From an uncultured Dongia sp. (GTDB taxonomy: Bacteria > Pseudomonadota > Alphaproteobacteria > Dongiales > Dongiaceae): 64,000 nucleotides of DNA. The notes below the pieces were generated by a model. It was not told the DNA's origin. It was given only the letters and a program-made list of their open reading frames with translations, and ran no database searches. The stretch lies in NCBI RefSeq assembly GCF_936916975.1, contig NZ_CAKZGO010000005.1:214904-278903 (forward strand). The letters are read 5' to 3'. Position numbers and translations under genes: made by a program. The number at the start of each line of letters is the position of its first letter. Within the stretch, counting starts at the first letter, position 1. This document shows positions 27,675-36,122 of this stretch, piece by piece.

Positions 27675-28838
27675 ATGACACCCTTCAAGGCAGCAGCAAT
27701 CGGCGCCAGCGGCAGTAAGGCCGGTCCCTACCGCGTGATGGTGGTGGATGATTCCGCCGTCATTCGTGGCCTGCTGACACGCGCCTTGGAATCAGATCCG
27801 ACCATCAAAGTCGTCACCACGGTCGGCAACGGTCAGTTGGCGATCGATGCGCTGGGTCGTCCGGATTCCGATATCGAAGTAATTGTACTCGATATCGAGA
27901 TGCCGGTGATGGACGGGATTACCGCCTTGCCGCGCCTGTTGCAGACCAAGCCGGGTGTGGCCGTCATCATGGCGTCGACGCTGACGCTGAAGGGTGCTTC
28001 GGTCTCGATGAAGGCGATGTCGCTGGGCGCTTCGGACTATGTGCCTAAGCCGACGACGACGGGCGCCATTTCTGCAGCCACGGATTTCAAGGCGGAACTG
28101 GTCGAGAAGGTCAAGTCCTGGGCCCAGGCCAGCAGGCGCAAGCGCGGCATCGCCGCACCATCGCCCACTGCAGAGCCTGGCTCGACCACGCCAGCAGTGC
28201 CCAAGCGGCTCTATAGTGGTCAGCCGATCAAGTTGCGGGATATGCCGGTCTTGCTGAAGCCAGATTGCCTCGCGATAGGGTCTTCGACCGGTGGGCCGCA
28301 AGCGCTGTTCAAGGTGTTCCAGGCGATCGGCAAGATCACGCATCTACCGGTGTTCGTGACGCAGCATATGCCGGCGACCTTCACCACCATTCTCGCGGAA
28401 CATCTGGGCCAGGCTGCAGGTATGCCCTCTGCCGAAGCGAAAGATGGGGAGCCCGTCGTCGCTGGCCGCATCTATGTGGCGCCCGGCGATTTCCACATGG
28501 TGGTTGATGGCAACGCGGCGCAGCGCGTGGTCCGCCTCAACAAGAATCCACCTGAGAATTTTTGCCGTCCGGCGGTCGACCCAATGCTGCGCTCCATCGC
28601 AAAGGCTTATGGCAACAAGACTTTGTTTGTCATGCTTACGGGAATGGGGCAGGATGGCCTTAAGGGATCACAAGAACTTACCAATGTCGGGGGAACGGTG
28701 ATCGCTCAAGACGAACCTAGTTCCGTAGTCTGGGGCATGCCCGGTGCCGTGGCGACTGCCGGTCTGTGTTCAGCGGTTCTACCGCTCGCGGATATCGGGC
28801 CGTTCGTCAAAAAGGCTATCACCCGCAGCGTGGCATGA
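27675..28838 (+). CDS. cheB: Chemoreceptor methylesterase / glutamine deamidase CheB
   Basis: CheB removes methyl groups from receptors when phosphorylated by CheA, giving adaptation. The protein has 387 residues. The N-terminal receiver has Asp25-Asp26, the phospho-acceptor Asp73 in VLDIEMPVMDG and Lys125 in PKP. A linker of about 50 residues rich in Ala, Pro and Ser follows. The methylesterase domain has the catalytic triad Ser204 (GSSTGGP), His231 (TQHMP) and Asp327 (GMGQDG). Its end overlaps the region holding the cheR ribosome site. Confidence 0.97.
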   Translation: MTPFKAAAIGASGSKAGPYRVMVVDDSAVIRGLLTRALESDPTIKVVTTVGNGQLAIDALGRPDSDIEVIVLDIEMPVMDGITALPRLLQTKPGVAVIMASTLTLKGASVSMKAMSLGASDYVPKPTTTGAISAATDFKAELVEKVKSWAQASRRKRGIAAPSPTAEPGSTTPAVPKRLYSGQPIKLRDMPVLLKPDCLAIGSSTGGPQALFKVFQAIGKITHLPVFVTQHMPATFTTILAEHLGQAAGMPSAEAKDGEPVVAGRIYVAPGDFHMVVDGNAAQRVVRLNKNPPENFCRPAVDPMLRSIAKAYGNKTLFVMLTGMGQDGLKGSQELTNVGGTVIAQDEPSSVVWGMPGAVATAGLCSAVLPLADIGPFVKKAITRSVA

Positions 28839-28849
28839 GGCAGACGTCG

Positions 28850-29716
28850 ATGACGATCACGGACTTCGACTTCATTTGCCAGATCCTCAAGACCAGGTCA
28901 GGCCTGCTGCTGACCAACGACAAAGCCTACCTGCTGGAAAGCCGCCTGCTGCCTGTCGCACGCAAGTGGAAGCTCGCCACGTTCGACGATCTCGTGCGCC
29001 TCATTCGCACCAAGAACGATGAAGCGGTAATCCGCGACGTGGTCGAAGCCATGACCACCAATGAATCCTTCTTCTTCCGCGATACCAAGCCGTTCGACCA
29101 GTTCAAGCAGATCTGCCTGCCGGCGATGCTCAAGGCGCGCGCTTCCAGCAAAACGATCCGCATCTGGTCCGCGGCCTGCTCGTCCGGCCAGGAAGGCTAT
29201 TCACTGGCGATGATCCTTTCGGAGATGGGCGCGCAATTCGCCGGCTGGAAGATCGAGATCATCGGCACAGATCTATCGGGCGAAATCCTGCAGCGCGCCA
29301 AGGACGGGCTCTATTCCCAGTTCGAAGTGCAGCGCGGCCTGCCGATCACCCTGCTGGTGAAATATTTCCAGCAGACCGGCGATCGCTGGAAGATCTCCGA
29401 TGCGATCCGCAACAAGGTGCAGTTCCGCGAATGGAACCTGCTCAACGATCCGGGACCGCTGGGCAAATTCGACATTGTCTATTGCCGCAATGTGCTCATC
29501 TATTTTGACCAGCCGACCAAGACCAAAGTGCTGGCCGGCATTGCCAAGCAGATGCCGGACGATGGCTATCTGTTCCTCGGCGGCGCGGAAACCGTGCTGG
29601 GCATTTCCGACAAGTTCCAGTTGCTGCCGGGTCAGCGCGGCATCTATGGCCTCACTGGCGGCATCAAGACGCCGACGGCATTCGGCACGCCTGGCGTCGT
29701 TGCGCCGCGGGCGTAA
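28850..29716 (+). CDS. cheR: Chemoreceptor methyltransferase CheR
   Basis: CheR methylates receptor glutamates with S-adenosylmethionine. I chose ATG 28850, nine bases after GAGG; an ATG at 28835 overlapping the cheB stop is an alternative. This gives 288 residues. The N-terminal helical domain contains TTNESFFFRD. The SAM-binding loop reads IWSAACSSGQEGYSL, and DIVYCRNVLIYF marks the later nucleotide-fold strand. It is the last gene of the chemotaxis operon, followed by a terminator. Confidence 0.96.
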   Translation: MTITDFDFICQILKTRSGLLLTNDKAYLLESRLLPVARKWKLATFDDLVRLIRTKNDEAVIRDVVEAMTTNESFFFRDTKPFDQFKQICLPAMLKARASSKTIRIWSAACSSGQEGYSLAMILSEMGAQFAGWKIEIIGTDLSGEILQRAKDGLYSQFEVQRGLPITLLVKYFQQTGDRWKISDAIRNKVQFREWNLLNDPGPLGKFDIVYCRNVLIYFDQPTKTKVLAGIAKQMPDDGYLFLGGAETVLGISDKFQLLPGQRGIYGLTGGIKTPTAFGTPGVVAPRA

Positions 29717-29748
29717 CGGCGCGCAGTTCTCGGTGTCAGCAGAAATAG

Positions 29749-29776
29749 AAATGCCCGGGCAAGACCCGGGCATTTT
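29749..29776. terminator. Bidirectional terminator between cheR and ctrA
   Basis: An 11-bp perfect stem AAATGCCCGGG / CCCGGGCATTT with a 5-base loop. An A-rich stretch on one side and TTTTC on the other allow termination in both directions between these convergent genes. Confidence 0.88.
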
Positions 29777-29797
29777 CGTGTTCGCCGACCTGAGAGA

Positions 29798-30511
29798 TTA
29801 CGCGCTCTCAGCCGTCTTGGCTGGCAGGGTGCTGTCTTCGGGGTCACGCAGGACATAGCCACGGCCCCAGACCGTCTCGATGTAATTGTCGCCACCGGTC
29901 GCCGTGCTGAGCTTCTTGCGCAGCTTGCAGACGAACACGTCGATGATCTTCAGTTCCGGTTCGTCCATCCCACCATAGAGGTGGTTGAGGAACATTTCCT
30001 TGGTAAGGGTGGTGCCCTTGCGCAGGGAGAGCAGCTCCAGGATGCCGTATTCCTTGCCGGTCAAATGCAGCGGCTGGCTCTCAACCTCAACAGTGCGGGT
30101 GTCGAGGTTAACGGTGAGACGGCCGGTCTTGATGACGGAATCCGAATGGCCCTTCGAGCGGCGGACGATTGCCTGCAGACGGGCAATCAATTCGCGGCGG
30201 TCGAAAGGCTTCGTCAGATAATCATCAGCACCGAAGCCCAAACCCTTGATCTTGCTATCGAGCTCCGAGAGGCCCGAGAGGATCAGGATGGGGGTGTTAA
30301 TACGCGCGGCACGCAGGCGGCGCAGCACTTCGTAGCCGTCGATATCCGGCAGCATCAAATCGAGGATGATGATGTCGTAATCGTAGAGCTTGCCGATTTC
30401 CAATCCGTCTTCGCCGAGATTGGTGGTGTCGACAATATAGCCCTCGGCTTTCAGCATCAGCTCGATGCTTTGGGCGGTGTTGGAATCGTCTTCGACGACT
30501 AGCACGCGCAT
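29798..30511 (-). CDS. ctrA: Cell-cycle response regulator CtrA
   Basis: CtrA is the OmpR-type master regulator of flagellar and cell-cycle genes in alphaproteobacteria. The product is 237 residues from ATG 30511, preceded by GAGG; the open frame continues 22 residues upstream without conservation. The receiver has the acidic pair at 8-9 and the phospho-acceptor at Asp51 (DLMLPD), and Lys in TKPFD. The winged-helix domain at about 125-225 includes [17 protein letters not shown] and the VWGRGYVL end typical of CtrA. Its C-terminus is longer and ends in Ala and Glu rather than the hydrophobic degron seen in some relatives. The region upstream contains several TTAA half-sites. Confidence 0.95.
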   Translation of the reverse strand: MRVLVVEDDSNTAQSIELMLKAEGYIVDTTNLGEDGLEIGKLYDYDIIILDLMLPDIDGYEVLRRLRAARINTPILILSGLSELDSKIKGLGFGADDYLTKPFDRRELIARLQAIVRRSKGHSDSVIKTGRLTVNLDTRTVEVESQPLHLTGKEYGILELLSLRKGTTLTKEMFLNHLYGGMDEPELKIIDVFVCKLRKKLSTATGGDNYIETVWGRGYVLRDPEDSTLPAKTAESA

Positions 30512-30710
30512 GGCAAGGACCTCATTCGGTTCTCGACCGCAGCCGATTGATATGTGAATCTTAACCATTAATACCACCTTATGTAAAGCGCTTGGCGTTA
30601 ACTTTGAAGATGGCAGATGAAGGTTTCTTAAAAAGGAATATTCGCCTATAATTCAATAAGAACAGAGTGTTAACCGGATTTTCGGCGACTGGAGCGCCAT
30701 AAAGACTGTC

Positions 30711-30727
30711 TTAACCACTTATTTAAC
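30711..30727. promoter_or_regulatory. CtrA-like site with one extra spacer base, before fliI
   Basis: TTAA and TTAAC are separated by 8 bases instead of the canonical 7, in the 292-base region between ctrA and fliI. Further half-sites are seen at about 30561, 30598, 30670 and 30793. The spacing makes it a weak candidate. Confidence 0.35.
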
Positions 30728-30803
30728 GGCGTGACGGTAATCTGGTGTGCTGGCAAAGATGGCCAAATCGGGCGTCAGGCAACGGTAAGGAAGTTAAAGC
30801 GAG

Positions 30804-32180
30804 TTGAGCGCGCATCTGCACGAACTGGACGCCTTCCATCGCGAGCTCGAGCGCATTCCCGAGACGCGGATCTATGGCCGCGTCGCGGCCGTGGTCGGCA
30901 TGCTGGTCGAGATCAGCGGCATGGAAAGTGCGCTCTCGATCGGCGCGCGTTGTGCGCTGGTTGACCGCAACGAACGCCATGTGCTGTGCGAGATCGTCGG
31001 CTTCCGAGAAGGACTGGCGCTGGCCATGACTTATGGCTCGCTGGAGGGTGTGGGTCTGGGCAGCAAGGTGGTGCTGGTCGATAGCGATCCAGTCGTGCGC
31101 CCGACCAGGGCCTGGTTGGGACGCGTTGTGAATGCCTTCGGCGAACCCATTGATGGTAAAGGACCGTTGCCGCAGGGCATCGACCCTTGCCGTATCCGCA
31201 ATCAACCGCCGCCTGCCCATACGCGCACGCGCGTGGGCGGCAAAATCGATCTCGGCATCAAGGCGATCAACACGTTCACCAGCGTCTGCCAGGGGCAGCG
31301 CCTCGGTATTTTTGCGGCATCCGGTATCGGCAAATCGGTGCTGATGTCGATGATGGCGCGCTATACCTCGCTCGACATCAACGTCATCGGCCTGATCGGT
31401 GAACGCGGCCGCGAGGTGCAGGAATTCATCGAGGACGAATTGGGCGCCGAGGGTCTCGCGCGCAGTGTGGTGGTGGTGGCGACATCGGATGAATCACCTT
31501 TGCTGCGGCGCCAGGCCGCGCAGATGACCTTGGCCCTGGCGGAATATTTCCGCGACGAGGGCGAGAACGTGCTGTGCCTGATGGATTCCGTCACCCGCTT
31601 TGCAATGGCCATGCGGGAGATCGGGTTGTCGGTCGGCGAGCCGCCGGCCTCCAAGGGCTATACGCCGTCGGTCTTTGCCGAACTGCCGCGCCTTCTCGAG
31701 CGTGCCGGGCCGGGTGTCGCTGGATCGGGGTCGATCACGGGATTGTTCACCGTCCTCGTCGAGGGTGACGATCACAACGAGCCCATTGCAGATGCCTGCC
31801 GCGGCATCCTCGACGGGCACATCGTGCTGGAACGCTCGATCGCTGAACGTGGTCGCTATCCGGCCGTCAATATTCTCCGTTCGTTGTCGCGAACCATGCC
31901 GGGCTGCAACAACGATTTCCAGAACAAGGTGGTGCGCGAGGCGCGCCGCCATATGTCGGTCTATGAGGACATGGCGGAACTCATTCGCCTCGGCGCCTAT
32001 CGCCGCGGCACGGATCCGGCTGTCGATGCGGCCATCCAGCTCTATCCGGAGATCGAGAAATTTCTCCTGCAAAGACGTGAAGAGCGATCGGATCTCGCCA
32101 GCGGTTATACGACCCTCGCCGCCATCCTCGGCGTGGTTGACGATACGCCGCCGCCCAGCGGTGAGGCGGCGCCGTCATGA
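30804..32180 (+). CDS. fliI: Flagellar export ATPase FliI
   Basis: FliI powers or primes flagellar type III export at the basal body. The protein has 458 residues and starts at TTG 30804. Walker A reads [10 protein letters not shown] near residue 174, Walker [17 protein letters not shown] near 250, and the [18 protein letters not shown] stretch is typical of the family. The C-terminus ends in a Pro-rich tail. Its stop overlaps the fliJ ATG by 4 bases. This start codon is unusual, but no ATG is better placed. Confidence 0.95.
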   Translation: MSAHLHELDAFHRELERIPETRIYGRVAAVVGMLVEISGMESALSIGARCALVDRNERHVLCEIVGFREGLALAMTYGSLEGVGLGSKVVLVDSDPVVRPTRAWLGRVVNAFGEPIDGKGPLPQGIDPCRIRNQPPPAHTRTRVGGKIDLGIKAINTFTSVCQGQRLGIFAASGIGKSVLMSMMARYTSLDINVIGLIGERGREVQEFIEDELGAEGLARSVVVVATSDESPLLRRQAAQMTLALAEYFRDEGENVLCLMDSVTRFAMAMREIGLSVGEPPASKGYTPSVFAELPRLLERAGPGVAGSGSITGLFTVLVEGDDHNEPIADACRGILDGHIVLERSIAERGRYPAVNILRSLSRTMPGCNNDFQNKVVREARRHMSVYEDMAELIRLGAYRRGTDPAVDAAIQLYPEIEKFLLQRREERSDLASGYTTLAAILGVVDDTPPPSGEAAPS

Positions 32181-32602
32181 ACGGCCTCAACCAACTCCTC
32201 CGCCTGCAGAAGTGGACGCTCGACGAGAAGCGGCGCCAAGCGGCCGATCTTGTGGCATTGATCGAGCGATTACAGAGCGACATCGCCAAGCTCGACGAAG
32301 AGGTGGCGCGCGAGATCGAGGTGGCGCGTACCGATCTGGAAGCGAGCAGGCATCTGCCACCCTACCGCGACATGATGGCCAAGCGCCGCGAACGGCTCGA
32401 GCAGTCGGTAGCGGACGTGACACTGGAACTCGACCGGGTGCGGGAGGAGATCGCCGAGACCTATGGCGATATCAAGAAGACCGAGCAGACCATCGAGAAC
32501 CGGCTGGAGCGCAAGCGCCAGGCAGTGGCCAAGCGGGAGCAGGCCGAGACCGATGAAATGGGCCTCGAGCAACATCGCCGCAAGACAAAGCGCGAAAGCT
32601 AG
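32177..32602 (+). CDS. fliJ: Flagellar export chaperone FliJ
   Basis: FliJ is the coiled-coil stalk that connects FliI to FlhA in the export apparatus. The 141-residue product is almost wholly charged helix with heptad character ([19 protein letters not shown] at the start, then long Glu/Arg/Lys runs), as expected. It has no other domain. The next gene, a LysR regulator, starts 6 bases later, so the flagellar transcript appears to continue into metabolic genes. Confidence 0.88.
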   Translation: MNGLNQLLRLQKWTLDEKRRQAADLVALIERLQSDIAKLDEEVAREIEVARTDLEASRHLPPYRDMMAKRRERLEQSVADVTLELDRVREEIAETYGDIKKTEQTIENRLERKRQAVAKREQAETDEMGLEQHRRKTKRES

Positions 32603-32608
32603 AATGAC

Positions 32609-33511
32609 GTGGCGCGCGAACTACCCAACCTCTTGGCCCTGCGGGCCTTTGAAGCGGCCGGCCGGCATCTGAGCTTTACGCGGGCGGCCGAAGAGCTGTT
32701 CCTGACCCAGGGTGCCATCAGCCGCCATGTACGCGGGCTCGAGGATGAGCTCGGCGTCAAACTGTTCCACCGCCGTGCCCGCAGCATGGAGCTGACCCCG
32801 CAGGGTGCGGCCTATCTCAGTACAGTCCGGCAGGCGTTCGATCTGCTGGCGTCGGGCAGCCGGCAGGTCCGCGCGGCGCGGGCGCAGATCCGTCTCAAGG
32901 TCGCCCTCACAGCCTCCTTTGCGGCGAACTGGTTGCTGCCGCGCCTGTCACGATTTACGGCAGCGCATCCGGAGATCGGGATCGATTTTGAGCCGAGTGT
33001 GCAGATCATCGATCTGTCGGCAGAAGGCATCGACGCGGCGATCCGCTATGGCGGCGGCAGCTGGCCGGGCCTGGATGCCACCGCCCTGATGTCGGAAGAA
33101 GTCTTTCCAGTGTGCAGTCCGGCTCTGCTTGCCAAAGGCCCCCCGCTCGAAGAAGTGGCGGATCTCGTGCATCACAACCTGCTGCTGTCGGGACCGCGCT
33201 CCGATTGGGAGGGATGGGCGGCAGCGGCCGATCTCGACCTTCAATCAGTTCCGCGCCAGACGATGCTCTACGACTATAACCTGGTCCTGCAGGCGGCCCT
33301 CGACGGCATGGGGGTGGCGCTCGGCCGCCGCATTCTGGTCGAGGAGCGGCTGAGATCGGGTGAATTGGTGCAGCCGCTGGTGCAGAGTTTGCGCAATGCC
33401 ATGGGCTATTATCTGGTGACACTGCCGGCACGGCGCGGCGACAAATCGATCGACACTTTCCGCAACTGGCTGTTGGACGAAGCAGCGAGCCTGCCTGCTG
33501 CAGACGCATGA
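32609..33511 (+). CDS. LysR family regulator, GcvA-like
   Basis: The protein has 300 residues and starts at GTG 32609. The helix-turn-helix lies at about 20-60 (LSFTRAAEELFLTQGAISRHVRGLE) with LFHRRARSMELTPQG after it, typical of GcvA-like regulators. The effector domain begins near 90. It follows fliJ by 6 bases and precedes ridA by 90 bases on the same strand. Its likely targets are the RidA-aminotransferase-SDR genes downstream rather than flagellar genes, but this is inferred only from position. Confidence 0.85.
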   Translation: MARELPNLLALRAFEAAGRHLSFTRAAEELFLTQGAISRHVRGLEDELGVKLFHRRARSMELTPQGAAYLSTVRQAFDLLASGSRQVRAARAQIRLKVALTASFAANWLLPRLSRFTAAHPEIGIDFEPSVQIIDLSAEGIDAAIRYGGGSWPGLDATALMSEEVFPVCSPALLAKGPPLEEVADLVHHNLLLSGPRSDWEGWAAAADLDLQSVPRQTMLYDYNLVLQAALDGMGVALGRRILVEERLRSGELVQPLVQSLRNAMGYYLVTLPARRGDKSIDTFRNWLLDEAASLPAADA

Positions 33512-33601
33512 GTCTCACTCACCGACCCACGGCCCAGGACTGATTTGTCGGGCCACCGCCGGCCCCCTAGCGTGCCCTCCATCTTCACACGGAGGAAACT
33601 C

Positions 33602-34072
33602 ATGACTGACCAATATCTCGCACAGTTGCGCAAACTCGGTCTGGAACTGCCGCCGGTCGGCGGCAGCGGTGGCAATTACGTGCCCAGCCGACGCACCGGC
33701 AATCTGCTTTATATCTCTGGCCAGATCTCCGCCATCGGCGATGACATCACCTATGCCGGCAAGCTCGGCGCCGAGCTGGCAGTGGCCGATGGGCGGAAGG
33801 CGGCCGAACTCTGCGCGCTCAACCTCGTGGCGCAGTTGGGCCACGCGTTGGGTGGCAATCTTGACCGGCTGCGGGCCTGCGTGCGCCTGGGCGGGTTCGT
33901 CAATTGCATCCCCAGCTTCGACCAGCAATCGGAGGTCATGAACGGTGCCTCGGATCTGATGGTGGCACTCTTTGGTGATCGCGGCCGTCATGCGCGCACG
34001 TCGATCGGCGTCGCCAATCTGCCGGTCAACGCAGCAGTCGAAGTTGACGGCATCTTTGAGATCGCCGATTGA
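33602..34072 (+). CDS. RidA family protein (enamine/imine deaminase type)
   Basis: The product is 156 residues from ATG 33602, placed after CACGGAGGAAACTC. The sequence belongs to the longer YjgF/RidA subgroup: GNYVPSRRTGNLLYISGQI, an A-x-x-C-A-L-N-L-V-A-Q-L helix, the R-x-V-R-L-G-G-F-V-N strand, and the closing ARTSIGVANLPVNAAVEVDGIFEI with the Arg that binds carboxylate. RidA proteins hydrolyse reactive enamines produced by PLP enzymes, which suits the aminotransferase-family gene immediately downstream. Confidence 0.9.
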   Translation: MTDQYLAQLRKLGLELPPVGGSGGNYVPSRRTGNLLYISGQISAIGDDITYAGKLGAELAVADGRKAAELCALNLVAQLGHALGGNLDRLRACVRLGGFVNCIPSFDQQSEVMNGASDLMVALFGDRGRHARTSIGVANLPVNAAVEVDGIFEIAD

Positions 34073-34099
34073 TCGTCGGCCGATGTCGAGAGAGGGGAG

Positions 34100-35314
34100 A
34101 TGGGTACCATGGCGATAGATGTAGTCCAGCTGCGTGCCGACACGCCGGGTTGTGAATTGGTGCGGCATTTCAACAATGCGGGGGGGTCGCTGCCACCTCG
34201 GCCGGTCCTGGATGCGGTTATCTCCCATCTGCAGCGCGAGGCGCTGCAGGGACCGGTCGAAGCCGGAAACGCCGTAGGTGCGGCGCTCGATGACACCTAT
34301 ATCGCGGCCGCCGAGATGTTGAACTGCCGGCCCGAGGAGATCGCCATCGCCGAGAGCGGGTCACGCGCCTGGAGTACGGCGTTCAGCCATTTTGCCCTGG
34401 GCAACGGCATGTTCCGTGCTGGGGACAGAATTCTGACCTCTGCCAGCGAGTGGGCCGGCAATTACATCGCCTTGCTGGACGCTGCGCGGGCCGCGGGTGC
34501 AACGGTCGAACTCATTCCGACCGGCCCTGATGGAACCCCCAGCATCGATGCGTTGCGCGAAATGGTCGACGAACGGGTCCGGTTGATAGCACTCACCCAC
34601 GTCGCCGCCAATGGCGGCATGGTCAATCCGGCAGCGGAGGTGGGAGCTATCGCGCGCTCCGCGGGTATCCCGTTCCTCCTCGATGCCGCGCAATCGGTTG
34701 GGCAGATGAAGGTCGATGTCGAGGCCATCGGTTGCGACATGCTAACGGCACCAGGCCGAAAATTCCTGCGCGCCCCACGCGGCACGGGCCTCATTTACAT
34801 CCGCCAATCGCTTCTCGAGAAGATGCGGCCAGTCCTGCTCGACAATTCATCAGGCGCGCTGAGTGATGATGGGCGGATCGTCTTTGTCCGCGATGCCCGC
34901 ATGCTGGAGACAAACGAGAATGCGCGTGCGCTGCGGCTCGGTCTTGGCGCCGCCATTCGCTACGCGCTGGCGCTGGACCTCGATGCTATCGAGACACGCA
35001 TAACGGAATTGGCAGCGTATCTACGGCGTCAGCTGGCCGGAATAGATCGGGTGCTGCTGCGCGACCAGGGGTTGCGCCAAAGCGGAATCGTTTCCTTCAC
35101 GCTCGACGGGCTACCGGCGGTCGACGTGCGTGATCGGCTTTTTGCACGGCAGATCAATATATCGGTCGGTGGTGCGGCCTATACGCCACTTGATATGAAG
35201 GCTCGGGGTCTCAGTGAAATTCTGCGCGCCTCGGTGCATGTCTACAACACCGAGCGCGAGATCGACGAGCTCTGCATGGCGCTCAGCGGCATCGCGCAGC
35301 GACCTGGTCATTGA
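34100..35314 (+). CDS. Class V aminotransferase-fold PLP enzyme
   Basis: The protein has 404 residues. Features of fold type I class V enzymes: THVAANGGMVNP near 167-177, the cofactor Asp195 in LLDAAQSVGQ, and the Schiff-base Lys221 in APGRKFLRAPRGTG. This branch includes cysteine desulfurase-like, kynureninase-like and ergothioneine C-S lyase (EgtE-like) proteins; the sequence does not say which reaction. It follows ridA by 27 bases and precedes an SDR gene by 14, so all three form one operon. A run of seven G bases near the start (about 34180) keeps the frame. Confidence 0.8.
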   Translation: MGTMAIDVVQLRADTPGCELVRHFNNAGGSLPPRPVLDAVISHLQREALQGPVEAGNAVGAALDDTYIAAAEMLNCRPEEIAIAESGSRAWSTAFSHFALGNGMFRAGDRILTSASEWAGNYIALLDAARAAGATVELIPTGPDGTPSIDALREMVDERVRLIALTHVAANGGMVNPAAEVGAIARSAGIPFLLDAAQSVGQMKVDVEAIGCDMLTAPGRKFLRAPRGTGLIYIRQSLLEKMRPVLLDNSSGALSDDGRIVFVRDARMLETNENARALRLGLGAAIRYALALDLDAIETRITELAAYLRRQLAGIDRVLLRDQGLRQSGIVSFTLDGLPAVDVRDRLFARQINISVGGAAYTPLDMKARGLSEILRASVHVYNTEREIDELCMALSGIAQRPGH

Positions 35315-35328
35315 CAGAGGAAATCTAG

Positions 35329-36117
35329 ATGGAACTTGGGCTCGCAGGGCGCAACGCATTGGTCGTGGGCGGCAGTAAAGGTCTGGGGCAGGGCGTCGCC
35401 GAGGCTTTAGCTGGCGAAGGCGTGTCGGTTGCCTTGATGGCGCGCGAACCCGACGCGCTGAAAGTGGCGGCAGATGCAATCAATGGCCGGGCAAAGGGCC
35501 AAGCCGTGGCCGTTGTTGCCGACCTCGCGGACCCTATCGCGATTGCCGAGGCCGTGATGAGCGCCCAGGCGCAGATTGGACCGATCGATATTCTCATCAA
35601 CAATTGCGGTGGGCCGCCGCCGGTCATGGCAGCAGGCGCAGATGCCGCGCTCTGGCAAACGCAGTTCCAGCAAATGGTTCTGTCGACCTTCCAACTGACG
35701 GATTTGCTGCTGCCGTCGATGCGGAAACGAGGTTGGGGCCGTATTGTCAATATTGCCTCGACCAGCGTCGTCGAGCCGATTGCGGAACTGGCCATCTCGA
35801 ACGGCTTGCGGGGGTTGATTGCCGGTTGGTCCAAAACCCTGGCGGGCGAAGTGGCCGGCGACGGTGTGACGGTCAACATGCTGCTGCCAGGGAGCTTTGC
35901 CACTGCCCGGACCTCGTCGATAGACCGCCGTCAGGCTGAGCGCGACGGGATGACAGAATCAGATGTGGCGCGGCTGGCCGCAGCCGGCATTCCCGTCGGT
36001 CGCTATGGTCGCCCGGATGAGTTCGGTGCCGCTGCAGCCTTTCTATGCAGCCAGCCAGCAGCCTATGTCACGGGTAGCATGATGCGGGTCGACGGTGGAG
36101 CCTGCCACAGCCTGTAG
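35329..36117 (+). CDS. Short-chain dehydrogenase/reductase with atypical active site
   Basis: The protein has 262 residues and a Rossmann motif GGSKGLGQGVA at about 14-24, INNCGGPPP in place of the NNAG segment, and the catalytic Ser region VNIASTS. Where canonical SDR enzymes have Y-x-x-x-K, this sequence reads L-A-I-S-N, so both the catalytic Tyr and Lys are replaced. The C-terminal GRYGRPDEFGAAAAFLCSQPAAYVTGSMMRVDGG is normal for the FabG-like group. It may be a divergent enzyme or a non-catalytic binder. It is the last gene of the LysR-ridA operon and converges on the fliK-like gene. Confidence 0.83.
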   Translation: MELGLAGRNALVVGGSKGLGQGVAEALAGEGVSVALMAREPDALKVAADAINGRAKGQAVAVVADLADPIAIAEAVMSAQAQIGPIDILINNCGGPPPVMAAGADAALWQTQFQQMVLSTFQLTDLLLPSMRKRGWGRIVNIASTSVVEPIAELAISNGLRGLIAGWSKTLAGEVAGDGVTVNMLLPGSFATARTSSIDRRQAERDGMTESDVARLAAAGIPVGRYGRPDEFGAAAAFLCSQPAAYVTGSMMRVDGGACHSL

Positions 36118-36122
36118 GTCCT

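Noticed and set aside
34177..34183. Possible frameshift at a run of seven G bases
   Set aside because: The reading frame of the PLP enzyme passes through the run intact and the sequence on both sides is family-like.
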